From Polyangia bacterium (GTDB lineage Bacteria; Myxococcota_A; Polyangia; Polyangiales; JAUICN01): 64,000 nt of DNA. Location of the stretch: positions 1-64,000 of the forward strand of contig JAUICN010000006.1 of the NCBI GenBank assembly GCA_030427835.1, given 5' to 3'. This document shows positions 27,380-35,108 of the stretch, one piece after another. The position numbers were made by a program, and so were the translations under genes. The notes beneath the pieces were generated by a model, which was not told the origin of the DNA, searched no databases, and saw nothing but the letters and a program-made list of their open reading frames with translations. Position 1 is the first letter of the stretch. Every line of letters starts with the position of its first letter.

Positions 27380-28543
27380 CTAAAACGGAAACCGTAGGGC
27401 GGCCTGGCTGATGACTCCGTTGCCGTAGCGGTTGGTGCGTTGCACCCAGTCGAAGGACAGTTCGCCCCGTGCCGGTGCCAGAAATTGCAATGGTGTGCCT
27501 TCGAGCCAGTTGAGCTCCAATGAAACGAGACCGCCCACGAGATGGCTTTCAAAGGGTTCCATCTTTGGGTCGGCAGTCCACAGTTGATCGTCAATGGTGT
27601 AGGAGGATCGATAAAACGAAGAGGCCGTCTGCCCGTAGTAGCGGTAGCGCAATCGTATGTAGGCCACGTCCCCAAACTCCTGGTAGGCCCGCACCTCGGG
27701 GGTGACAGCGGTGACATCCCAACTGTCCCGGTACACCCGAAGTATCCCATGCACGGCGGTGCGGGTGGTGGGTAGGTACCACGCAACCCGGCCGTACACG
27801 GTGTGTCGGTGGCGTGTGCCAGGGTGGTTTTCTCCCTGGGCAAAACCATCCACCGTCACCAGCCGATAGGGGTTGGCCAGGAATCCGGTGAGGTACCCGT
27901 AGTCGTACCCGGCGGTGGTCGTCATGCGCGGCGAAATCACCCGGTCCACAGAAGCGCGCAACACCACCCCGTCCAAGTTGCCCACGTCCGTGGCCCCCAT
28001 CAATTGCCCGCCCGTTGCAGGGTTGATGCCTCGCAGGCGTTGCTGCACGTCGTCGTGAATCCCGGTGACGGACCCGTGGAACACAGTGTTCCGTTCGTCC
28101 ACCGACCAGGAAGCCGCCAGCGTGCCACCCAGCGACCGGTAGTCCGGTTCACGGCTGCCGTGGGCCGAAAAAGAAAGGTCCAGCGCACTACGGTTTCCGT
28201 TCTTCCCAGAAAGGGCGAACTCCTTGCCCACACCCGCACTGACGTCGTGCCGTACCTCGGTGAATAGAATGTCGCTGCGTGCCCCCGCACCAATACTTGC
28301 ACTCGTAATGGCATCCACCAGGTACCCGGCGTTCAACCTCACACCGGTGGGGGAGCTCACCTGGCCCGAAATTTCAGGCGCCATCACCCGGGTGCTGGTT
28401 TCCCAGTAGTAGTTCCCCCGGGCTTCTACCGAGCCAGTCCACGTGCCGGTCGCCTCGTCTGCCTCGGCGCGGTCCGGAGCAAGGGTGGCAAGCACCAGCG
28501 TCAACACCGCTGTAGTCGCCGCTCGTTTCACTCCAACAGTCAC
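27380..28543 (-). CDS. DUF3570-like outer-membrane beta-barrel protein, 387 aa
   Basis: After a signal (AVLTLVLATLAPDRAEA) the sequence is a chain of alternating beta strands with aromatic girdles and ends in AALRFPF, the typical C-terminal Phe of outer-membrane barrels. The order of segments and the preceding DUF4266 gene match DUF3570 proteins, which are normally paired with DUF4266. GTG start is set one base after the DUF4266 stop; GTG 28531 or 28558 are alternatives. Proposed export or assembly role is not established. Confidence 0.7.
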   Translation of the reverse strand: MTVGVKRAATTAVLTLVLATLAPDRAEADEATGTWTGSVEARGNYYWETSTRVMAPEISGQVSSPTGVRLNAGYLVDAITSASIGAGARSDILFTEVRHDVSAGVGKEFALSGKNGNRSALDLSFSAHGSREPDYRSLGGTLAASWSVDERNTVFHGSVTGIHDDVQQRLRGINPATGGQLMGATDVGNLDGVVLRASVDRVISPRMTTTAGYDYGYLTGFLANPYRLVTVDGFAQGENHPGTRHRHTVYGRVAWYLPTTRTAVHGILRVYRDSWDVTAVTPEVRAYQEFGDVAYIRLRYRYYGQTASSFYRSSYTIDDQLWTADPKMEPFESHLVGGLVSLELNWLEGTPLQFLAPARGELSFDWVQRTNRYGNGVISQAALRFPF

Positions 28544-28544
28544 C

Positions 28545-28772
28545 CTAGTTGCACCCACATCCTCCACCGGTACTGGAGGATCCACCCGTGGCGCCCTCCC
28601 GGGAATCCTGCACATGGGCGTAGAACTTCACTTCGTTGGCCTCCCGGGCGGCATCCATGGTGGGCCGTGAAAGGTGCTCCCGTTCATAGGCCGCCACATG
28701 GCCACATGCGGAGGTTAAAAGTGCGGTAATAGCAATCACCCACACCGAGGGCAGGCGGGACAGGGTCGTCAT
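28545..28772 (-). CDS. DUF4266-type small lipoprotein, 75 aa
   Basis: A signal with Cys23 (LLTSACGHV) is followed by AAYEREHLSRPTMD, the family signature, and a glycine-rich C-terminus ending in GGGCGCN. DUF4266 proteins are nearly always encoded beside DUF3570, as here with one base between stop and next start. A longer upstream open frame has no signal and is rejected. Very short, but strongly supported by motif and neighbour. Confidence 0.8.
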   Translation of the reverse strand: MTTLSRLPSVWVIAITALLTSACGHVAAYEREHLSRPTMDAAREANEVKFYAHVQDSREGATGGSSSTGGGCGCN

Positions 28773-28785
28773 GGTCGGCAGCCTA

Positions 28786-30729
28786 CTACTCCTGCTCGGG
28801 TGCAATCCAGTTGGCGAACGCCACCAGGGGCTGGAGCGCCCAGCGCACAACCCTTCGCACGCCGTCCCGTTTGCGTATCCAGTCCGCCACCGGTGGGCTG
28901 TATTCGTAGTATTGCCGTACGAACCACTGGCCTGCGCCATGGGTTAGCAAGTGTTGGTCCCGAAAACGCCGTAGGGCATTGATTTCTGCGGCAAACGGTG
29001 TGCCCCAGGCCGCAGTGGCAATGAAGCAGGGGTCCACGGTGGTAAAGTGAATCTCCGTGGTGGTGATTTTCCCAGACGCCATGGGGCCCGCCACGTTGCA
29101 TCGGTCCACAGGTTTGACCGCGACGTAGTAGGTTGTCTGGGGAAGCATGCCCCCGAACTCCACTTCCGTGGTGGTACCGGGCGAGCCACCCGTGGGTACA
29201 ACCAGGCCCTCGCTTTCCATGGAAGCCGCATTGGCCGGCTGTGCCCGCTCAAACGAATCCTGGTCCGTAATGGGCTCCCGGCTGTACCGTACGTCGTACC
29301 GCTCGATGTCCCGCAGGCTGTCCCCCACGGTGAACGCCATGTACCCCCATTGGTGAGAGTTGGTTTCCCCATGGTTGGAAAAGCTTAGGTCCTCCACAAC
29401 AGACGGTGCGGTATCCACCTCGCACAGCCCGGCACAGGTGAAGTTGCTGTCACACAGGAAACCGCTCGGGCACGGGTCATCGGTGTTGCACTCCATGCTG
29501 CATTCCGGCGGGGGGTTGGCAGAGGCACAGGGGTTCTTGGAAATCGCTCTCAACCGCACACGGGCCCCGTCCGACATGGCATGGAGCCGGTCCACACCGC
29601 TGCCGGGCGCATTGCTGGGGTCCTCTACGATTCCCACCAGGTTCGTGTCCACCGCGCCCGTGGTGCCGTGGATGTGTCCGTTGCCGTGGGCCCCCAACAC
29701 CGTCACATCGCCCGTGTCCGAGAGTTGGAACGGAAGTTTGTACACAATGGACGGCTGCCCACGGTAGGGGTACCCGTAGTTCTTTGCCCAGGTGTCCCAC
29801 TCCGCCTGGGGCGTGGTGGGCGTGGGATGGGTTTGATCGTCGTAATATCCCGGGCTGTAGTCCCCCTCCGTGTTGACCTCGAGCCACGCGACCAGTGGTT
29901 CGCCCTCCCAGGAGGATGGAGCGTCGAACTGCACCCGAGTGAACTCCTGGTCGGGGGGCGTGGCCATGGTCACCGCATCGATATCGGGCATGACCGTTCG
30001 GGTGTGGATGTCGTAGTCCTCCACGTCCGCCGTGTCATGGCCGTTGCAACCCGTGGCCCCACTATTGCAACGGTTCACATCCCTACGTGGCGGATAGTTC
30101 GAGTAAAGGCCCAGGGGGCGTGTGTCGCTGGATTGCCAACCTGGAAAGGGTTCGTGGTAGCCCCCGTCCACGTCCCCTTGGGTAATGTAGCGCCCCTTGT
30201 CGCTGTTGAAGGCGTTTGCGCTCGCACAGGTGACCGCGTCCAAACCCTCTTTCTGGGTGGAAGCAATGTTGAAAGACAGACAGAAGTACGGGTCGGAAGA
30301 AAAGTCATTCGCCGTGCGAGACGCGAGCCCCTCGTAGGTGCGGTTTTGGAAAATCACACGTTGGAACTGTGCTGCGCCCGGGGCTTCCGAGCGGCGGTGC
30401 CCCCAAACCGGAAGGATCCCCTCACGCCGACCATAGGGCCAACGGTACCCGCTGTTCATCAGCATGGCCCCCGGGCGGTTACCCACACCCCGGTAGGCCA
30501 CGGCCTGGGTCAGGCGCACCGTTTGCAGGAAGTCCCCGTCGTCGTTCTCAATCCAAATCGCTATCTGGGCGCGCTTGGTGGGAGTAAACTCGATTTCCAG
30601 CAGGTGCGAACTCTGCGCATACACCGGTGCTTGGGGTGCAAATAGACCCAACAACACCCCCATTGCCATCAAACTGCGGATCCCCGTTGCCAAGGCTTCT
30701 AGGGTAGTTCGATTGGGGCGCGTAAACAA
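28786..30729 (-). CDS. Exported protein with DUF2271-like N-terminus and CFI-box C-terminus, 647 aa
   Basis: The signal peptide (LMAMGVLLGLFAPQAPVYAQ) is followed by QIAIWIENDDGDFLQTV, typical of the DUF2271 family. The middle is beta-rich with a Cys-rich patch (MECNTDDPCPSGFLCDS) and a fibronectin-type part (TEVEFGGMLPQTTYYVAVKP). The last 75 residues begin CFIATAAWGTPFA and end in basic helices, which is the CFI-box-CTERM domain of surface-targeted proteins. It lies 13 bases upstream of the DUF4266 gene, so the three genes look like one unit. Likely cell-surface. Confidence 0.8.
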   Translation of the reverse strand: MFTRPNRTTLEALATGIRSLMAMGVLLGLFAPQAPVYAQSSHLLEIEFTPTKRAQIAIWIENDDGDFLQTVRLTQAVAYRGVGNRPGAMLMNSGYRWPYGRREGILPVWGHRRSEAPGAAQFQRVIFQNRTYEGLASRTANDFSSDPYFCLSFNIASTQKEGLDAVTCASANAFNSDKGRYITQGDVDGGYHEPFPGWQSSDTRPLGLYSNYPPRRDVNRCNSGATGCNGHDTADVEDYDIHTRTVMPDIDAVTMATPPDQEFTRVQFDAPSSWEGEPLVAWLEVNTEGDYSPGYYDDQTHPTPTTPQAEWDTWAKNYGYPYRGQPSIVYKLPFQLSDTGDVTVLGAHGNGHIHGTTGAVDTNLVGIVEDPSNAPGSGVDRLHAMSDGARVRLRAISKNPCASANPPPECSMECNTDDPCPSGFLCDSNFTCAGLCEVDTAPSVVEDLSFSNHGETNSHQWGYMAFTVGDSLRDIERYDVRYSREPITDQDSFERAQPANAASMESEGLVVPTGGSPGTTTEVEFGGMLPQTTYYVAVKPVDRCNVAGPMASGKITTTEIHFTTVDPCFIATAAWGTPFAAEINALRRFRDQHLLTHGAGQWFVRQYYEYSPPVADWIRKRDGVRRVVRWALQPLVAFANWIAPEQE

Positions 30730-30780
30730 CGGAGTGGTTCGAAAACTGGGATGTGGACCCAGGTCAGATAGGATGGGCGG

Positions 30781-32121
30781 ATGGGTTCGGTTTCAATTTT
30801 TCTCCTCACCATTGCCGGTATCTTTTTGATCGGCATCATCGGCGAACTGGTATTTGCCCGCACGGGTCTGCCAGACGTGATTTGGCTGCTCGCCGTTGGG
30901 CTTGTATTGGGGCCCATTACCGGGGCCATCAAACGTTCTTCTCTACTGGAAATCGCGCCCTATTTCGGCGCGTTGACCCTGGTGGTGGTGCTATTTGACG
31001 GCGGCAGCAAACTGCAGCTTCACGAGTTGCGCAAAGCAGCGGCCCGAGGGGGTGTACTGGCGTTGCTGAGCTTTGTGATTTCTGTCGGGCTCGTCACCCC
31101 AATCGCCATGTTGGGATCCTGGGCGGGGATACTGCCCCAACAATGGACCTGGATGCACGCGCTGACCCTGGGCACGATTCTCGGCGGCCCCAGTTCTGTG
31201 GTCATCATGCCCGCCCTGCGAAACGCGAAACTTCCGAGCCAAATTTCGAACATCGCCAATCTTGAATCCTCTTTGACAGATGTGTTGTGCGTGGTTTCTA
31301 CGGTGGCCCTGGTGCGCATCATGAAATCGGGTTCAACAGATGTGGAAGCCACGTTTGCTGCGCTGGGTAAGTCCTTCGGCGTGGGCCTTGGCGTCGGTCT
31401 CGCCGTGGGGCTGATCTCACTCTGGGTATTGCGCCGTTTACAATCCAGCACCTACGCCTATCCATTGGTGCTCGGCACGCTACTGGTGGTCTACGTACTC
31501 ATTGACGAACTGGGCGGGAGTGCCGCCCTGGGAATCCTGGCCATTGCCATCTGCGTGGGCAACGCACCCTCCATTTCCAAGGCCATGGGCCTGAACCAAC
31601 AGGCGATGTTGGGTCAGGGGGTCAGTGGAGTGCACGACCAAATCGCTTTCATCATCAAGTCATTCTTTTTCACCTTCATCGGCGCCATGCTTGGGCCGCC
31701 CTGGGGGTTGTTGGCGTTTGGTGCAGGCATTGGCGTGGTGTTGTTGGTTGCCCGTGTTCCTTCCGTGGCTGTGGGGATGCTTGGGGCAAAACTTCCGCAG
31801 GGGTCCAAGGGAGTTCTGCGTGTGCTGCTACCGCGGGGCATGGCGGCGGGCGTGCTCGCAATGCTTCCCGCCCAGGAGGGAATACCTGGAATGCACAATC
31901 TACCCGTGGTCGTATTCGCTGCGGTGGTGAGCACGGTTGTACTCTTCGCGATTGGATTCCCCACAACCAAAAAGAGGCTGGCCGCCGCGGTCGCAAATGG
32001 GGAAGCTGGGATCGAGGGCGACTCGTCTGGAGGATCAGACGGGAGCCCAAACGGATCAACTGGGACTCTGGATCAACTCGCGGATCACGCGTCCGCCGAC
32101 GATACAGTGGTCGATGTTTGA
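30781..32121 (+). CDS. Cation:proton antiporter (CPA family), 446 aa
   Basis: About 12 membrane helices from residue 5 on. The segment NIANLESSLTDVLCVV matches the (N/D)LESxxxD ion-binding region of monovalent cation/proton antiporters, and LFDGGSKLQL is the early conserved helix. The C-terminus is a short hydrophilic tail rich in Gly, Ser and Asp (SGGSDGSPNGS). Divergent from the DUF2271-like gene by 51 bases. It probably exchanges Na+ or K+ for H+; direction and ion not predictable. Confidence 0.8.
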   Translation: MGSVSIFLLTIAGIFLIGIIGELVFARTGLPDVIWLLAVGLVLGPITGAIKRSSLLEIAPYFGALTLVVVLFDGGSKLQLHELRKAAARGGVLALLSFVISVGLVTPIAMLGSWAGILPQQWTWMHALTLGTILGGPSSVVIMPALRNAKLPSQISNIANLESSLTDVLCVVSTVALVRIMKSGSTDVEATFAALGKSFGVGLGVGLAVGLISLWVLRRLQSSTYAYPLVLGTLLVVYVLIDELGGSAALGILAIAICVGNAPSISKAMGLNQQAMLGQGVSGVHDQIAFIIKSFFFTFIGAMLGPPWGLLAFGAGIGVVLLVARVPSVAVGMLGAKLPQGSKGVLRVLLPRGMAAGVLAMLPAQEGIPGMHNLPVVVFAAVVSTVVLFAIGFPTTKKRLAAAVANGEAGIEGDSSGGSDGSPNGSTGTLDQLADHASADDTVVDV

Positions 32122-32243
32122 GTGTCCTAAGTATTTGAAATAAAAAAGTAATTTGTGAATGCCCATGCTGTGGTGGGTACCGCTATTGGGCGCGGTTGTC
32201 CGGGTTCTGGCGTTACGGTTTTGGTCGCCCCATAGTAGATGCC

Positions 32244-33071
32244 GTGAGCATTCGTTTTGAGAAGTACCAGGGGCTAGGAAACGACTTCATCATTGTGGAG
32301 ACGCCCGAGCTTTGGTCCGCGCAACGGGTCAGGCAAACATGCGATCGGCACCGGGGGGTGGGTGCCGACGGCGTGTTGTTCGTCGACTACCTGGGTGTTC
32401 CCGGAAAGCCAGCCACCCCCAGAATGCGCGTCATCAACTCAGACGGAAGCCAGCCTGAAATGTGCGGCAATGGACTGCGTTGCGTCGTGAGGTACTTGGC
32501 GGATCAAGGCAAGGTATCAGGCGGCAGGATCATCGTAGAGACCGACGCGGGCCCCCACACCTGCACTTACGACGACCAAACGGTCACCGTAGAAATGGCT
32601 GTCCCCTCCTTCGATCCCAGCGACATCCCCACCACCTCCCCCACCCCCCTAATCAACCACCCTCTCCCCCCCCAATGGGGCCTGGCCCCAGACATTCGAA
32701 TGACAGCCCTATCTATGGGCAATCCCCACGCCGTGTTGTTTCACGTGCCTGAAGCCGCAGTAGAAAACACTGCACAGGCCGCTGCCACCGCAGATCTGTT
32801 CCCTAGTGGTGTTAACGTAGGGATCGCAAACGACTCGACGGAAAACAGCCTGAGCCTGCGGGTTTTTGAGCGAGGTGTGGGCTGGACTCAAGCATGTGGA
32901 ACCGGTGCATGTGCGGCAGCTGTCGCTGCCGTTGAGAGTCGTGACTACCCAAGGCACCAGTGGATTTCAGTTCTGTTGCCAGGTGGATCCCTCCAGATTC
33001 AAGTGGGAATGTCCAGTGAACCTGTGCAAATGCGGGGTCCAGCCGAGCAAGTCTTCTCCGGCACGCTCTAA
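32244..33071 (+). CDS. dapF: Diaminopimelate epimerase, 275 aa
   Basis: Converts LL- to meso-diaminopimelate for lysine and peptidoglycan. The two catalytic cysteines are Cys74 in PEMCGNGLRC and the Cys in TQACGTGACA. GLGNDF near the N-terminus is the conserved opening. GTG 32244 gives the usual length; a TTG 48 bases upstream adds a non-conserved tail. It is directly followed by the parS cluster. Confidence 0.95.
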   Translation: MSIRFEKYQGLGNDFIIVETPELWSAQRVRQTCDRHRGVGADGVLFVDYLGVPGKPATPRMRVINSDGSQPEMCGNGLRCVVRYLADQGKVSGGRIIVETDAGPHTCTYDDQTVTVEMAVPSFDPSDIPTTSPTPLINHPLPPQWGLAPDIRMTALSMGNPHAVLFHVPEAAVENTAQAAATADLFPSGVNVGIANDSTENSLSLRVFERGVGWTQACGTGACAAAVAAVESRDYPRHQWISVLLPGGSLQIQVGMSSEPVQMRGPAEQVFSGTL

Positions 33072-33095
33072 GCCGCAATACCCGCCTTTCGCTAC

Positions 33096-33123
33096 CCAAC
33101 CAATGGTAGCCAACCAATGGTAG
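33096..33123 (+). repeat. Tandem 14-bp repeat beside the first parS site
   Basis: CCAACCAATGGTAG occurs twice in a row, and a third partial copy (CCAACCAAT) leads into the parS arm at 33134. Confidence 0.5.
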
Positions 33124-33133
33124 CCCAACCAAT

Positions 33134-33149
33134 TGTTTCACGTGAAACA
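33134..33149. other. parS site 1 (ParB-binding centromere element)
   Basis: Perfect TGTTTCACGTGAAACA, the consensus bound by ParB/Spo0J in most bacteria. The palindrome extends outward as CAATTG on both sides to 33130-33153. ParB loads here and spreads, which drives chromosome segregation. Confidence 0.9.
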
Positions 33150-33165
33150 ATTGCCCCACCCCATT

Positions 33166-33203
33166 GGGGCCAGACCCTCGCGCTTTCGATGGGGTCAGGC
33201 CCT
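33166..33203 (+). repeat. REP-like motif pair left of the RAYT gene
   Basis: GGGGCCAGACCC (33166-33177) and GGGGTCAGGCCCT (33191-33203) are close variants, like the short GC-rich palindromes mobilised by RAYT transposases. The inverted copy of the second lies at 33991. Confidence 0.55.
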
Positions 33204-33231
33204 GCACGGCAGAGTCTTGGTGATCTTCCAA

Positions 33232-33247
33232 TGTTTCACGTGAAACA
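33232..33247. other. parS site 2
   Basis: Perfect TGTTTCACGTGAAACA, 98 bases from site 1. Only the core is conserved; the outer CAATTG arms are partial (AA on the left lost, CAATT on the right). Confidence 0.9.
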
Positions 33248-33276
33248 ATTCAAGAAAAGAATCGGAAGCACACAAC

Positions 33277-33297
33277 TATCGACACTCACGGTCGATA
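33277..33297 (+). repeat. 7-bp hairpin just upstream of the RAYT gene
   Basis: TATCGAC and GTCGATA are exact complements separated by 7 bases, ending 7 bases before the RAYT start. Single-stranded hairpins at a gene edge are the kind of feature Y1 transposases recognise, but this link is inferred. Confidence 0.4.
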
Positions 33298-33304
33298 AGT
33301 GGGC

Positions 33305-33847
33305 ATGACGCGTCCATTGCGATTTCAAGAACCGGGGTTCCCCTACCACATCGTTTGCCGAGGAGTGCGCAGGGAGCGACTTTTCTTCTGCGATCGTGAC
33401 TACCAACGTTTTCAGGGCTTCATGATGCAAGCCTCCCTGAAGATTCCGATTGCTGAGCTTGGCAACTGTTTGATGCCCAATCATGTTCATATTGCCATTC
33501 AACCACACGAGAGGGGGCACCTAGCAAAATGGGTACATCGGGTAACAACCATGTACGCGATGTACTTCAACAGAACCTATGGGAAACAAGGGCATGTATT
33601 TCAAGGTCGCTATTTCTCCGAACCCATCTTGGAAGAAGAAGATCTTCCTCGGGTACTCCAGTACATTGAGAGAAACCCGTTGGCAGCCGGCCTCGTCCGG
33701 CGGGCGGAGGACTGGGAGTGGTCAAGCTTAAGACTCAGGGGCGCACCAAATCGGGCTGTACTTGAATACATTGCTCGTGACTATCCTGCGTGGCTAGAAG
33801 CCATAAACGCACCACGTCCATCAGACGCTCCGTACCAAGGCAGATAG
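33305..33847 (+). CDS. REP-associated tyrosine transposase (RAYT), Y1/HUH family, 180 aa
   Basis: The HUH metal site is MPNHVHIAI (His60 and His62). GHVFQGRYFSEPI after a Tyr-rich helix is the RAYT C-terminal signature, and ERNPLAAGLVRRAEDWEWSS completes it. These enzymes nick single-stranded palindromes and spread REP sequences. The gene sits between parS sites 2 and 3 and between inverted REP-like motifs. Start ATG 33305 is preferred to GTG 33299. It appears intact. Confidence 0.9.
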   Translation: MTRPLRFQEPGFPYHIVCRGVRRERLFFCDRDYQRFQGFMMQASLKIPIAELGNCLMPNHVHIAIQPHERGHLAKWVHRVTTMYAMYFNRTYGKQGHVFQGRYFSEPILEEEDLPRVLQYIERNPLAAGLVRRAEDWEWSSLRLRGAPNRAVLEYIARDYPAWLEAINAPRPSDAPYQGR

Positions 33848-33853
33848 ACCAAT

Positions 33854-33869
33854 TGTTTCACGTGAAACA
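33854..33869. other. parS site 3
   Basis: Perfect TGTTTCACGTGAAACA extended by CAATTG arms to 33850-33873, as for site 1. It begins 6 bases after the RAYT stop codon. Confidence 0.9.
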
Positions 33870-33990
33870 ATTGGTAACCCACTAGCATACTTGGCGAGTC
33901 ATCTGAGGCCTCAGAGAGTGCTACTCGACGGCTCGGCACACAGGTTCCGCACCCGCATAGGATCAGATACGCAAAAGCGCTAGAAGGACT

Positions 33991-34002
33991 AGGGCCTGAC
34001 CC
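33991..34002 (-). repeat. REP-like motif right of the RAYT gene, inverted
   Basis: AGGGCCTGACCC is the exact reverse complement of GGGTCAGGCCCT at 33192-33203, so the RAYT gene lies between inverted 12-bp copies. Confidence 0.55.
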
Positions 34003-34031
34003 TCACGGGTTCGGGTACAGGTTGAGGTAAT

Positions 34032-34047
34032 TGTTTCACGTGAAACA
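34032..34047. other. parS site 4
   Basis: Perfect TGTTTCACGTGAAACA, 178 bases from site 3, with AATTG/CAATT arms (34029-34050). Confidence 0.9.
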
Positions 34048-34086
34048 ATTGGTTGGGAAGGCAAAGGGAAGCGTAGGTTGTAGAGG

Positions 34087-35019
34087 TCAGAGTCTAACTG
34101 GGGAGGCGGGCTGAGTTGAATCCTGGCCCGAGGCTGCTCTTAGGTGATCGGCAACTTCTGGGTCACCTGGGGGGGGAAGCTGTACTTGAACGTGCACGAT
34201 GACATCACCTGGCGCCTTTCCACGTGCAATTCCTTTTCCTGGAATCCTCAGTTTTGAACCTGGCTGCGAACCAGGAGGTACTTTGAGGCGTACTGCACCA
34301 GAAACCGTGTCCACTGCGAAGCTTGTGCCTTCATAAGCTTCAATAAGCGAAATGGTCGCTCGCACATGCAGGTCGTTTTGCTCCCTCCAGTAGTTGGGGT
34401 GGGGTGCCACCGCTACCTTCAGTAGCAAGTCGCCTGCGCCGGCGGGGCCTGGCCCTCCTTGACCTCGGAGGCGGATGGTTTCGCCGTCGCGCACGCCTTT
34501 GGGTATGCGTACTCGAACGGTGCGGTCTCCTCCTCCGGGTTCCGAAAAGGTTAGCTCCCGTTCGGTGCCCCGTAGGCTTTCCACGAAGGTGATGGATATG
34601 GTGGAACGAAAGTCCACCCCAACGCCTCCACTGCTGGACGCCCCTGCACCGCCAAACATGTCCTGTAGGTCGGCCGAGCGAAGTAGGTCCTCCAAATTGA
34701 AGTCGCCAAAGTTAAATGATTGAAATCCTTGATTAAATTTCGATCCCCCACCCCGTTGGGGCCTGGCATAGTTGGGATCAAAGCCGTCCTGGAGTGCCGC
34801 TTCTCCGAACTGGTCGTACATGGACCGTTTTTGGGGGTCCTTGAGCACGGCGTAGGCGGCTGAAACGGACTTAAAGCGTTCTTCTGCTTGGGGATTGTCC
34901 GGGTTCCTGTCCGGGTGGAGCTCCTTAACCAGCGCGCGGTATGCCTTCTTGAGGTCATCCGTGGAGGCCTGCTTCGATACTCCCAGTTCTGCGTACAAAT
35001 CCTTCACTCGCCCGTGCAC
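34087..35019 (-). CDS. DnaJ/CbpA-type J-domain protein without zinc finger, second copy, 310 aa
   Basis: The J-domain includes KKAYRALVKELHPDRNPDNPQ with the HPD motif, then a Gly/Phe-rich linker (GSKFNQGFQSFNFGDFNLEDLL). C-terminal beta domains follow (RIPKGVRDGETIRLRGQGG, GDVIVHVQVQ). No zinc-binding cysteines. The order matches CbpA-like DnaK co-chaperones. It differs clearly from the J-protein at 23631. Divergent from uppS by 89 bases. Confidence 0.85.
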   Translation of the reverse strand: MHGRVKDLYAELGVSKQASTDDLKKAYRALVKELHPDRNPDNPQAEERFKSVSAAYAVLKDPQKRSMYDQFGEAALQDGFDPNYARPQRGGGSKFNQGFQSFNFGDFNLEDLLRSADLQDMFGGAGASSSGGVGVDFRSTISITFVESLRGTERELTFSEPGGGDRTVRVRIPKGVRDGETIRLRGQGGPGPAGAGDLLLKVAVAPHPNYWREQNDLHVRATISLIEAYEGTSFAVDTVSGAVRLKVPPGSQPGSKLRIPGKGIARGKAPGDVIVHVQVQLPPPGDPEVADHLRAASGQDSTQPASPVRL

Positions 35020-35108
35020 TCCATTCCTCTCACCAACATAAGTCCGCCATCCCGTTCTTCAACCGTGCCCCGATTGAAGGCACCAGCCGCCCATGGTACG
35101 GCCAACCC

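Larger units (their letters stand above)
33848..34086. other. Non-coding gap containing parS sites 3 and 4
   Basis: No gene is seen. The gap holds two parS sites and one REP-like motif. It lies between the RAYT stop and the end of the convergent J-protein gene. Confidence 0.6.

Noticed and set aside
29581-30645. Long + strand open frame opposite the CFI-box gene
   Set aside because: It mirrors the GC-rich third positions of the real - strand gene and shows no signal, domain or ribosome site.
32650-32710. CCCC-rich palindrome-like stretch ending GGGGCCTGGCCCC
   Set aside because: It encodes an ordinary Pro-rich linker in dapF and has no second copy in a fitting position.
33130-34050. Reading the repeated palindromes as a CRISPR array
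   Set aside because: Spacing is uneven (98, 622 and 178 bases), a gene lies inside, and the unit is the known parS consensus.
34745-34775. Another GGGGCCTGGC motif resembling the REP-like sequences
   Set aside because: It lies inside the second J-protein gene in coding frame and is only partly similar.
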